In this document: positions 48,607-60,640 of the stretch, one piece after another
How the letters are laid out: each line of letters opens with the position of its first letter
How positions within the stretch are numbered: position 1 is the stretch's first letter
Position numbers and translations under genes: made by a program
The notes under the pieces: generated by a model
The model's input: the letters and a program-made list of their open reading frames with translations, nothing else
Database searches by the model: none
What the model was told of the DNA's origin: nothing
NCBI GenBank assembly: GCA_023055355.1
Contig: JALJCS010000015.1
Location: forward strand, 15,296,501-15,360,500
Direction of reading: 5' to 3'
Length of the DNA: 64,000 nucleotides
Source of the DNA: Agelaius tricolor
Lineage: Eukaryota; Chordata; Aves; Passeriformes; Icteridae

Positions 48607-49928
48607 TCTGTAGAAAACATGATACTTTTCAGGAAGGTCCAGCTTATGGAACAGCAGCGTGCATGTTAATATACATAAATACAAAGGGTTACAATTTAGT
48701 GGGAAATACATTTTAAAAAAAGCTTTCAAGTACACAAAACAAATGTAGTAAAATTAGACTATCCTTTCCACATACCTGCCTCAGAGAGAAACATTTCTCA
48801 AAAGGAATGAACTCCCACCCCATCATCTGCCAACAAATCTCTCCACTGGACACCAGCTGCAGGAGGGAGTGAAGATGGGCTGGCCCAGAGGGTTAAGAGC
48901 CAGTGTTTGAGATCCAGAGCACATTTACCCATGGCAGTTCAGTCCCTGCTCTCTCAACTATCAGGATGTGTGTAGTGTGACAGTTACCCAGCCAGCACAT
49001 GAAGAGAGCTGCAAGAGGTAGGAAATACCTCCTTCCTTCCACTTTCAGGTCCCTGAAAGGTTCATGCTGTACAACTTTGTTACCCACGACACTGTGGCAG
49101 TCCCATGACCCAGGGAGGCATTTATTTAGTAACAGTCACAGAAATGAGAACCTGGCCCCACAGGCACGGCACTGGTGCTGCCAGGCAGTAAACACAACTG
49201 ACATAAGCACAGAGCTTATGGAAAAACAGCTGCTGGATGCAGGCAGCCTCTTGAGCAGAAGGAATAATGTCTACAGATATGGAAGAATAGCTCAATGCAT
49301 CACAGACTTCCTGAATATTTTCTTGCCAAGACACCAACAACAGAGAATTATAGTATCATTTAATAAAACATCAGTTTGAATAAATTTGAAAGACATTCAC
49401 CACACACAGGAAGCCAAAAGGCTGATCTGTATGTTACTGACTTTAATCCATTCCTCTACTTTTTGTCCTATAGGAGTTCAGAGACTTGTCACATCACTGA
49501 ACTATTTTCTAAAATTTTACAAACTGAGAATTAAAACTCCAAGAGACAGGAAAAAGGCATCTGAACAACAGATACTCCCTGATCTTGCTCTACGTGCTCT
49601 CATAGTTAAATCAGCAACCTGTGCAACAGGGGTCGTGTCCCATTTCCAAGCCATGCAATGGCAGAGATCCCACAATTCACTTCACTGCAAGTGCAAAGGG
49701 CAATTCAAGTTTTCCTACCAGTCTCCAAGACAAAAATTAAATGTTTGCAAAAAACAGAAACATTTAAAACTCTTCAAACAATTTAATCCAGAACTGTTCC
49801 TATGAGAACATATTATACATGTTTAAAAAAACCAAGAAACTCAGGCTATTAAATAAGAATCTACATATCTTAAAAACTGGGTTTTTTTACATTACAGCCA
49901 GAAGTAGTATTTTCCAAGGTAGGAATGT

Positions 49929-52900
49929 TCATAAGTTATTTCTTTGAAGTGCCTCACAGAGGTTTTGGTTGGCATCTGGTTCCTCAGTCATCACCTCCAC
50001 AGTCTCCCACTCACCTGACCTACTGGATTTCTTGATGGCCTCTACCACACTCTGCATGTACAGGCCATCTTCAAAAGAGGCTGCCATAGCCACAGGTTTA
50101 TGATCCCACGTCCGACGGTCTTCCTGCTCTTGGAAAGACTGCCGCAGGGCTTGCACCATGTACACCATTCCTTTCAGGTAAAGCAGAGGGATGTCCTTGA
50201 AGCCCTTCTCCAAAAGGCCCTTGTTGACAGGCAGAGAGTCTGTGAACAGCAGCTCCTCCTGGAGAGCAGAGTTCTTCTGCCCGTACAAGTCTGTCCCACG
50301 AGCTATGAGGCGGCCGGCAGAGCCCACGATCATGACCTCATGGATGAAGGAGCCGGGCATGTTGAAGTTGAGAGTCACAGTGCAACAGACGCCGTCGCTC
50401 ATGAGCATCTGGAAAACGCAGAAGTCGTCGCTGGTGACGTGGCGGATCCCGCTGATGGCCGTGTTCTGCTTCACAAAAGTCTTGAGCAAACCGTGCACCT
50501 TCTCAGCTCTCCTGCTGGTGAGGTGAGTCAGGAGGTCGATGATGTAGGTGCCCATGGTGTGCAGGCCGCCCCCTCCCATGAGCTCGTCACAGATCCAGTT
50601 GTACTGGTGGCTGAGCAGGCTGCCCCCGTAGACGCGCACGTCGCAGATGATGACGTTGCCCACGTAGTGCTCCTCTATCAGCTGCTTCATCTTCACGAAG
50701 GCGGGCAGGAAGCGCAGCACGTTGCCAACGATGCTCATCAGCTTGGGGTAGTACCTGGCAGCTGTCACCATCCTGAAGGCATCCACAGAGGTAGCAGCTT
50801 TCTCACACAGCACGTTCTTCCCTATTCCTGCAGCACAAATGAAAAAAAATTACAATATTTAGCACACTTGAGCAAAACATGCCCAGATACCCCAAAGGTT
50901 GTCAAGAAGTGGTAATTTTAAGAGTTGGGCTTTCCTGATGCAATTTCTAAGGAAAAGATCTGGGAACTAAAGTAGGAATGCCAAGTCCAGCAAGACTCAA
51001 TGCTGTTTCCAAGATGCTCCAGTTGCAGAGCTGACAAACTCTCACAGAGGGAGGCTCCAAATAAAGAGAGGATTTTTACATCATGAAAGATAAATGTCCA
51101 AATGGCATCACATGGCATCTAAACAAGACACAACATGAGTGTATATTTAAAACATTATTTGAATACCTGTATAGCCAGAGGAGAAAAAAAGCACCATGTA
51201 CCCTGCAGGGAAGAGGTGGGGGGAAGGGAGATTTGATTTTCACTTTGTATTTCACCATCACTATACAATTTTTTAAAATTAATTAATATAAATGGGACAT
51301 GCAATTTACTTATATATAATAATGTATATATATAAAAGAAATACATACAGATTCTGTGTACAGAACACAAGACTTAGAAACAATGTTTTGGTAAGTGGAC
51401 TGTTTTAAAACAACCTTTCTAATTAGAAAGCAAATAATTTTGGTCTGCATATACAGCCTGAATGTACAATCAGACAAAAGGTGACTGAGTTACACAGACA
51501 AGAGCTGCACCCCCAAGCTGACCCACTGCACTGTTATTGCTCCTGATGCACTTTACATGGTGCTCAGCCTAAATCAATAGGGCAGTCAATAATCCTCTTT
51601 CTTCCCCTAACTGTAAAGCAGAAATTAAGTAATACAAAAGACCATGCCAGTACAAGTTTTAACCAGTTCTTACATTTCTGGTATCCTCCTTCTTATGGCA
51701 GGGCTTTACTTTTACTGTTTTTTCCTGTTTTATATCTGTTCCGATCAAATAATTATCTGAACATTTTTCAGTGTAATAACTATGCTATTCCTAACATGGT
51801 TTTTACAGACACTAATGGGGGATGCCAGACCTGAATGTCAGTCATGGCACACCTCAGTTTCTGCCCAAGAATTGCAGGAAAAGTATTGATACGAGTCTAC
51901 AGCAGCTTTAATGACCAAAGGGTCAGGTCAAGCTCCCAGTGGACACCCAGGCTGTCCATTGGTAACCCCCATTTCAGGGACCATTTCTGTCCCCAGTCCT
52001 GCTGCCAAGACAAGGCACAACCCTCAGCTCAGTACTTTTCAGGGCTAGCTGAAGCACCTGGACAAGCATCTAGAGCTGCTTCAGCCCAGTTTATCTGCCT
52101 TGTTTAAATGGTGCTTGTCTCCAGGCAGGTTACAGCAAAGCACCACCAGAGAAACAAAGGGATGCTCACAGTGTCCCGAGCAGACCTGCACCCTTCAAAG
52201 CTTGCAGAAAGCTCAAAGCTTTCAGAAAACCAAAGAGACTCTGGCTCCATGGGAACAGCTCTGCAGCCAGTGCTGTGCTGGTGCTGCTCCCCTGCTGCCC
52301 AGCCCTGGCTCCCTGCAGCAGGGACTGAGAGCAGAGACAGCAGAGCCTGGAGACAGCCCTGTCACCCCGGGCTCTCCCTGCTCTGCTGAGCAGCCCTGCC
52401 CTCGCTCAGTGCTGTGCCTGCTGTGGCAGCCCAGGCTGAGCCACCTGAGGAGCTAAAAGTGTCTGATGCCTTTTTTTGGGAGGGCAGCCAGTGCAGCACA
52501 CTGACAGCTCAGCACAGCCCACTGTGCACTGCCAGAGTGCCAGGGTGACACCTGGGAACACACAACAGCTCTGGGATAATCCTGCTGTTGCCTTCAGTGG
52601 GACATCCCTCCAGCTGTCCCCAGGCTCACAGAGATGGCCATGAAGCAAGGACAGGGGCCAAGTCAGAGACGGCTACAAGGTCCCTTACCAAGGTAATGGC
52701 CATGCCTTTTGTTTTTCAAGGCAGTGCAGCTTACCTCCCTGGGATTGTTACTATTGTTTTGGTAATGAATAACCTGAACTTTGTACCATATTGTTTTCCT
52801 AAACCACAGCTGCAAAATTTTCAGCTGGGGCCCTCACCAGCCAGGAGACATGAGAGCATGGATGGGTGCATTTAACTGTGGGACATGAACCACAACACAG

Positions 52901-55336
52901 ACATCAGGTGAAATTTATTTAGTTCCTCTGAGATCAAAAGAAGCACAAATTTAAAGAGAGCTTCTTGCTTTGCCTGCTGTGGAGATAAACCATAAGATTA
53001 CACTGATTTTAATATGAACTATCCCCTGGGCTTTGATCTGTCCTGTCTGGTTCATGAACTCAAACCAGTGTCACTGCTTTGTCCCCAGGCTTGTTCATGG
53101 ATACCTGTCAGCAAGAAACTTAGGCAAGGAAACTGCACCACCTAGAAAAACTGGGGTTTTCTCCTCTTTACCAAATGGAAGCACAGGTTTTTAAAAAAAG
53201 TAGAAAAAGGTAAAAAATAATTGATAAAAGTGTCACCACTTTAAAACAAACAAACCAAGTCTAACAAAACATTTCCTAAAGCCCAGTCTCTTGGCAAGTA
53301 AACACCAACCTGTTATAAACAATTCACAGCAAATAATCCTCTGATTATAATCATCATTGTATCAAGCTCAACTTCCAAAAAAATATGTTGCTGCCACCTT
53401 TGGCCCTCCCCTGGTTCTGTGTTCCTTCAGAACATTCAGGCACAGGAAACCACCCAACACTGGCTTTAATAAGTCACAATATACTGGGCAGCAGACCTGC
53501 AAATAGCACTGCAATGAACCTGGAGAGCTGAAAGGCAAGGTCAGCACCACACTGGCCTGAGATGTCTGCATCAGTTTACAGTCCAGAACATCTCAGGACA
53601 GAGGAAGGGATTGTTACCCTCTCCTGCTTCTTTCCTGGCCTTTTCAGCCTTACACTTCCTAAATTTGCATTCAAGCAAAGACACAACCTCTGTATTTCTG
53701 CACCAGCTTTACCTCCCTTTCCTCCTCTGGATAATGTCATCTTATGGGTTCCCAGCCTTCAATTAAGAAATCCCAATCCCTTTTTAGTTAATAATCCATC
53801 AGAGAATGGTGAATCCTCTCCTTTTTAGCCCATCTGATCATCAAGAGCCACAAGACCTAGTGAAATGCATATTACCTAACAAGTGCTTTAAAGAGCTTTT
53901 AGCATATTTGAAGAGATAAATTCTAACTTACAGTTGAAATATTTAAAAATCAGAATACCTTAAAGCTCAAAGGACAGTACTCTAACAAGGTAAACAAACA
54001 AATCTAACAGTATAAAAAAGAAAAGGAAAAAAAAGCCTGAAATCTCACTCTGCATACGTAAGTGGCATTGCAAATGTTTGTCCAGGAACTTGTTTACTTC
54101 CAAAAGAAATTACTGTAGAGAAAACAAACCACCCTGGCTCACATGGTCTGAGATTACCTGTCCTAAAATTAACTCGTGTATCTCCTGTAAACACAGTAAA
54201 AATATCACCCTTGTTACTTAGAGAATTACACGCAAACTGACACCCACGCTGCACTGCAGGAGAGGACATTAACACTACAAAGTCACCCACTGGGGAATTA
54301 GAAATGTCAGGCTGCCTGGGCAGTTGGCTCCCATCTCCCTGCCCAACCAGTCTGGGGTGTCATCCCTTCTTTCTCATCTAGCTGGATTCCTCCTGCTGTC
54401 CCCAGCATCTGCCCTCCTGAGGCAGGCAGAAGGATTCCTCCACCTGGGACCACATCAGCCTGCTATGGACATGGATGTGCCAAGAGTGGTCCAGGTAGTG
54501 GCCAGAGTCACAGCTAAAACAGCATCTCTTAGCTCCTAATTCACAAGATTCTACTGAGTGCATACAAATATTTTTTCAAAGGCTTTCAACTTCCAAGTTG
54601 GATTTTACTTGTGGAGAAAGCATAAAGCAGAGCTGAACAACCTTCCCCTTCCAGGCAAATGTCAGTTTTCTAAACATTTAAAATGAATTAAACAATTTGT
54701 TTAGGTATTTGGTTTGGGGTTGGTTTTTTTATTCGGTTGTTGCTGTGGGTTTATTTAATGGGCATAAAGCCATTTACCCTCTCATTATTGTCTCTGATAC
54801 AGCTGATTTTTTATTACAAACTCTCTACCATAACTTCAGTCTGACCCAAGCAAAGTATTTTAGCCTAATTGGTTCAAGCAGATCTATAAGCAATTATTAA
54901 CAGTATTTTTACAAAAAAAACCACCCCAGGTACCCATCTCACAAATGCCACACAAAATTTTTAGCACTGCATTTGCCCGTTGGTGCAACCAGAACTGTGC
55001 TGGGCTAACAGCCTCCAATCTCAATCTGCCAAAACAAGCTACAGATTTTTGGTGCAACTCCAAGGATAAACAGGTACCTAGAGCCTTCACAGCAATCTGC
55101 CGAGTCAGTGGTGGAGGGATGTTGATGCAGACCAAATCCACGTCCTGATGCAGCAGGACATCGTCAGTGCGACTGGTGTAGAAGGAGATGTTCATTTCCT
55201 CGGCCAGCTGCTTGGCCTCCTCCTCAGTCTTGCCCCAAAGAGCTTCAATGGAGAAGCCTTCTGCCCTCAGCAAGGGTACCAGGACCCGGGCAGCACTACC
55301 AGTTCCAAACACACCCACTCCAGGGAGCATTTTCAT
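49929..55336 (-). CDS. GFOD2: Glucose-fructose oxidoreductase domain-containing 2, 2 coding exons
   Basis: Member of the Gfo/Idh/MocA oxidoreductase family. In vertebrates it is reported to be secreted and to aid extracellular matrix assembly, with the enzymatic substrate unknown. Exons: 55078-55336 and 49929-50827. Phases close to exactly 385 aa, the human length. The N-terminal Rossmann segment has [18 protein letters not shown] (residues 6-23). Family motifs follow: [50 protein letters not shown] and the C-terminus [20 protein letters not shown] chose MKMLPG at 55336, the human start. The first-exon donor is GTACCT, an unusual hexamer, but the G/GA phase restores the Leu-Gly-Ile-Gly junction. 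The coding intron is 4.25 kb (50828-55077) with no nested gene seen. A non-coding first exon likely lies near 60.5 kb. Confidence 0.97.
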
Positions 55337-55817
55337 TCTTCATTCATTCATTCAAGCATCAGGGTCTACACACAGGCCTTCAGTAAAATGTTCGGCTCCT
55401 CAGCTCGGTGTTCCATCCACAGCTCCTAAAATGGGAAAAGTTGCAAGTCATTATCAGGAAAAGGCACATTGTGGTATCAAACACACCTACCCTGAATGCC
55501 TCCTTCTGTCCTTTGTATGGCTTTCAACATTCTCAAACATCCTAATGACAAAAACCAAAACCCCCAAAAAGTGCAATCTATAGAGACAGAGTATTAAGGG
55601 ACAAACCTAACAAACCTATTGCAGAAGAATGGTAAGAAAGCAGCTTGAGAGTCATCTCTTCACCTTCAAAACTCAGCCCATGGGGACAGAAACACACCCA
55701 AGAATGCAGGATAAACCAGACACAGAGAGGCACAAACTGGGAGTGGCAGGAAGCACCAAGAGGACAGGACATGGAGTCTGTCACACCAGCAGTAAAAGCA
55801 GTGCTGCTTTATTTGTG

Positions 55818-55938
55818 ATGATGTAAGCTCCTAAATGAGATAAAGGTTTGTGAGATGAGGTAATATCTTTTATTAGACCAATTGAAATAGCTGGAAATAA
55901 TAGACATGCTTTGGGACACATAAATCTTTCTTCCAAAT
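55818..55938 (+). mobile_element. Ancient amniote interspersed repeat fragment, GFOD2 intron 1
   Basis: GATGAGGTAATATCTTTTAT, then TAGACCAATTGAAATAG and TAGACATGCTTTGGGACACA, resembles a repeat abundant in turtles and crocodilians (GGTAATATCTTTTATTGGAC with GACAAGCTTTCG), surviving as a diverged copy. The family name is not assigned. Confidence 0.6.
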
Positions 55939-56029
55939 TAAATACACAAACTGAAAACAACTACTTGGACCTTAACAATTTTATGGCATATAGATAAGTC
56001 AGTCTAGAGAAGATTTATAAAATATGTCC

Positions 56030-56200
56030 TGTGGGGAAAGCCTGGACTCAGTGAGCTTGTTTTGCCTGGGGAGGAGAAGCCTACAAGGAGAGGGAATGCC
56101 AGTGTTTAAATACACAGCAATCTGCTTGCTGAAAGGAGAAGGGCGCTCCTCTGTGTCCACTGTGGGTAGTTAAAAGCTTCCCTCAGGACAGTTAAAAATG
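56030..56200 (+). mobile_element. Possible CR1 internal fragment, GFOD2 intron 1
   Basis: GGACTCAGTGAGCTTGTTTT, GCCTGGGGAGGAGAAGCC and GCTGAAAGGAGAAGG are in the same order as the CR1 text 'gagctgttcagcctggagaag...ctgaaaggagg', but strongly diverged. Confidence 0.5.
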
Positions 56201-57240
56201 TCTCCTCCTGCCAATGCCACTTAACCTCCAGGAATGCAGGGTTTGCACAGAATTATTATACTCCCTACACACAAATTATTGGTCAAGTCACGCTCCTTGT
56301 GTTCTTCCAAATATTTCCTGGTAAATCAATTCCTTCAATCCCTACCTGCTGCTGTGCACACCTGGCCAAACTGCCTTCAGCACCAGCTGCAAGGAGAGAT
56401 GTCAGAAATCTCCTCAATCTCTGACACCACAGAAACCTACAAAACACAGCTTTTGTTCTGTGCCTTTCTGAATTCTCATCTACTACACCCACTTGACCTT
56501 TCTTGACTTTTTTTTTTTGAGAGAAAAACATGATGATTTCAGTTTTCATTAGAAGCTTACAATGAAAAAGCAAAGACCATATTTAAAAAGAGAACTGGTA
56601 GCAGCACCACATCAACACCTCTGGAAAAGACACCTAAAAGCAGCAAGAATCATGGCCTGTTTCATAAACAGAGTTACTCATCTCCCCATCCCAAGATACT
56701 CACATTCAGTTACAAGACATGAAGCAAACCCTGAGACAGCACTGGGCAGTAGCAGCACAGAAGTGGAACTACTCCCAGTGCAAGGGCTTTGTTTGCAATC
56801 AGCATCTCATCAGTCTGGGGGTGCCTGCACTGCCCAGCTTGTGCCATAAAACTGAACCCTGACTGAATTCCCAGGTATTTCTGTACAGACACAAAACTAG
56901 AAAACAGAAATGCTTGAGAATATTTATCTTGCAAAATGCAGAAATGTTTACAGATGCTATAAAACAGCTTATGAAATATTTACTTAATTAATTCAGTATG
57001 TTTTTCCTTATTCTGTGTGATGTAGCATTTGCTGTGATACTGTCACTGTCATTCTTTATAAAAATGAGCAACGTTCATTGGCATAAACTCCTTTTTATCC
57101 AACATTTAGCACAACACTCAAACAAGGCAGTGACAAAGCTCAAAAGGATCTTGAAAATATTTACTAGTCTACATAAAAGGTGGGACCCTGGGATACTGGC
57201 AAGGAGGATGGCTTCTACCCAGGCTTGTTTTATATAAATC

Positions 57241-57327
57241 ACCCAAAAAACAAACAAAAAAACCCCCAAACAAACAAACAAACAAACAAAACAAACAAAA
57301 AACCAACAAAAAAACAAACTCAAAAAC
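57241..57327 (+). repeat. (CAAA)n low-complexity tract
   Basis: CAAA units with A-runs and C-runs for about 87 bases in GFOD2 intron 1, possibly the decayed poly(A) of a retroelement. The upstream sequence shows no family I recognise. Confidence 0.85.
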
Positions 57328-58233
57328 CCTTGCAACTGGATGGACAGCAGGCATTAACTACTGAAGTCCCCACAAATCTGTTTAGCAGTTTATGGTCTGG
57401 AAGAGTTAAAAATTCTTAGAGCAGCAAGAACATCTTTGTTGGAAGGGACACAAAGTGAGGTGGAACACAGACCAGGTGAGTGTGTCCCTGCTTGCACAGA
57501 TCACACAGATGTGTATAACTCACACAACACCACAACAGTTTAGAAAAGGCTGAATTCATTGAAAGTGCTCCAGGAGAACACCACAGTGTGTGCAACAGGA
57601 GGCTCCTGCTACTCAGATAAGCTGATTTCTGTAACAATCACTCAGTTTAAGTGTTACTCTTCCCTGTTTTCCATCCAGCTGCCTCTTAAAAATAATCTCA
57701 GTCAAGTGGAATTAATCTTAAATTCATTTATCCCAAAAGATAGCATGCTTCTACATTGGTATCACTGGGAGCTACTGGCACAAACCTACAAAATCTGGTG
57801 ATGAGCTACCATGCACCAGTGCCTGATGCTACAAGAACTTCAGGTCACCAGCACCAGCACAAAGCAACAAGTGGCCAACCCAGCCTCAGCAATGACTTCC
57901 AGCAGGGCAGCCTGAGCTCTCTGGGAATGGAGACACAGCTTGCATGGTCCAAGGGCCCCACAGGGCTGGAGACCCCAAACACAGCAGCCACCAGGCTCTG
58001 CAGAGTGGCCCTGAGCACAGGACAAGCTTCTCTTCCCTCTCCTGAGAGCCACCTGCAGCCCCCAGACTTTTACCAGCTGGGAAGTGCTGGTTTGGCAGGG
58101 CAGGCACAGCAGGGTGGATGTGGGTGCTGAAGGGCAGCAAAAAGCCAATCCTTACACAGGGAAATCACAGAGCACGAGCAGAACTGAGCTGAGAGAGCTT
58201 TTAGAAAGGGCTACAGGTGGGTACTGCAGCCTT

Positions 58234-58250
58234 CACACACACACACACAC
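58234..58250 (+). repeat. (CA)n short microsatellite
   Basis: About eight CA units in GFOD2 intron 1. The rest of that intron (58251-60450) shows nothing I can name. Confidence 0.85.
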
Positions 58251-60451
58251 TGCAGACACACTCCAGGGCTGGCAGGAGAGGGATTCCAGCCCAGGCCACC
58301 CTGAGGAAACAGCCTAAACCCTCCATGTCAGAAAAAGGCCACTGCTGAGGAGAGGCAGCTGTAATTACCAGTTTGGGGAGAAGGAACAGGGATCTCAGGA
58401 GAACAGCACGGTGCTGCCACAGAAGTCCCCAGAGCACCATCGTCTGGAGCTCTGCGTGCACATATGGGACTTTTCCTTAAGCAAGGGGGAGCAGAACTGC
58501 AAGGGCTGCAGAGGTGATCAAAAGCACCAAACTCTCCTGAAAAGGAAGATCTGAGCAAGGAAAGATTCCTCAGTTTGGAAGAGACATCACAAGTAATAAA
58601 GTCAAGAGTGGCTTAGGATGGAGAAAACCAAAATTTTCACTGTCCTTCACCACATAAGAGCACACCAAATGGAGCTCAGACAAGGCTGGATCAAAACAAT
58701 CTGAAGGAGGTGGCTCCCTGCAGCAGACTTTTTAAAGTTGTGAAGTGCCCTTGCCATGAGACAGTGCAGATATTTGGATATTTTTCATTTACAGGGAGTG
58801 AAAAGAGAGACTCTTGTCTATCCACTGAGGCTCACTGAAAGCACAGAAGTCACATCTAGCATGGAACTGAAAACTAGAGAAAACTGGTCTTGGCAGAGCA
58901 TGGGAACAGCTCTGAGAAAGAAATGCCTGAAACTGGTACTAACATCATCTTAGAATTAGGTACAAATTCTACATATTTACTTTAGAACTCACCAAGCCTC
59001 AAACCTTCACACAAGCCTCAGCAAATTAGTTATAAAAATTAAAATCCTAGTGCATCAACCTCTCCAGCAGTCAAACACTGGAATGAACACTTCAATGAGA
59101 ACCCTCCCCCAGAAAACACAAAAGGCAGAGCTTTTATGGGCAACTGAAACCAGACTGCAACAGGTATCTTGCATGTCAGGAGATAAAAATCAATCTCTTT
59201 TTAACAGAGATTAAACAATCAATCCTGCAACACCATTCTGACTTAAATTTTCCAATAGAAACAGAGCTCTGCCATTCCTTTTTTTGGTGGCCACAAAACA
59301 CCTTCATTTTTGCTGAATTTCACAGTGAGTTTGAAGTCCCATCCTGGTCATAGAAAGGAGCTTTTTGACTCTTTTGGTACACATAGCAACAACAAGTTTG
59401 TGACCCAGTGCAATGAAAAACCTGATGGCTCCTACAGCATCCCATTCAATTCCATTTTGAAGCAGTCTGGGAGCTCCAAAGGCAGAAGTCTCAAAAGCTA
59501 GATTGTACAGTCAAGGATCACAGGGCCCAGAAACTGCTGTGGGCCATTACAGATGGCCAAAGGTAGTGAAAATAACAGCCCCTGTTCAGAAAGGTGCTGG
59601 CCAGGGTAGCACTGACTCTGCATAAAGAGAAAGCTTTTCACATGTCTCCAACTTATCCTGAAAAGTTCCCTTTGGGTTCCAAGAGAGATGAGGCACATGG
59701 TGGAGGAGCACACCAGCAAACACTTCTGCCCTCTGGCACGAATATACTTGAGGCTGTGTATGGAATGGTTCACTTGTCGATGTCAAAACTGACGTGCTTT
59801 CTTTACTAAACGTGCTTTTGATTCAGTGCCAGCGGGTTGTGCGATAACCCACGAGTCCACAGCCTGCAGGAGCTCCCACCACACCTGGAGACAAGCCCGG
59901 CACAGCACTCTGTCCTTCCTGGTCTGCACGTACGGCAGCAAAGGCCCCGTTCCAGGCACGGCTCTTCCCACAGATGCCGCCCGAGGCCAAAGGTGGCAGT
60001 GAGGACCGTGCCGGAGACAGCAGCAGCGGGAACACCCTGGGAAACCAAACCGGCCTTGATGCAAAGCTCGTGGCAGGCCATGGCAGCCCCGGGATGCCGC
60101 TGGCACGGCCCACACACTCTCTCTGTGTGCCCGGGGCACCGGGGCTCGGGCAGCTGCTCCCCGTGTGCGGCTCCTCACGGGGCTGGACGGGACAGAGCTC
60201 ATCTGACCTCGCCTCACCTCTGCAACAGGGTAGGGCTCACCTCGCCTCACCTCACCAGGCCTCCCCCGTCAGGGATCTGGGCGGGACGGGCCCCCCTCAC
60301 CTCACCGGCCCACACAGAGTTGGTACCCCCGGCCCCTCCCCGGCCGCTCCCGGCCCCGCGCCCTCTGGCAGGAGCGCGCCCCCCTCGCCGCCCAGCGGCC
60401 CCGGGACAGCGGAGGAGCCCGGGGCACTCGAGGGGTCCGAGCTGCCCTCAC

Positions 60452-60640
60452 CTGTGCCCGGCCGGGCCACCGGGGTTGTCCCGCCTGGCGCATCCTCGGG
60501 CCGGGCGCGCTCCCGAGGCGGCCGCGCGCTCCCGGGGCGGCGGCCCTGCCCGGCCCGCGCATGCGCTACAGCGCAGCGCCGCACCGTCCCTCCGCCGGGC
60601 AGCGGCCCCCAGCATGGCGGCGCCCTGGGGGGCTTCACAT
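60452..60640 (-). promoter_or_regulatory. GFOD2: GFOD2 CpG-island promoter and 5' non-coding exon
   Basis: CpG island at about 60290-60640. On the minus strand, GGGCACAG is followed by the donor GTGAGG (60451 down to 60446), so a UTR exon ends at 60452, 5.1 kb above the coding start. A palindromic NRF1-type site, GCGCATGCGC, is at 60557-60566. CCAAT boxes on plus at about 60656 and 60718 and a TGACG near 60700 suggest the island may also fire to the right. The open frames over the island are GC artefacts. Confidence 0.55.

Noticed and set aside
50100..50915. 271-codon plus-strand frame
   Set aside because: Antisense shadow of the large GFOD2 exon.
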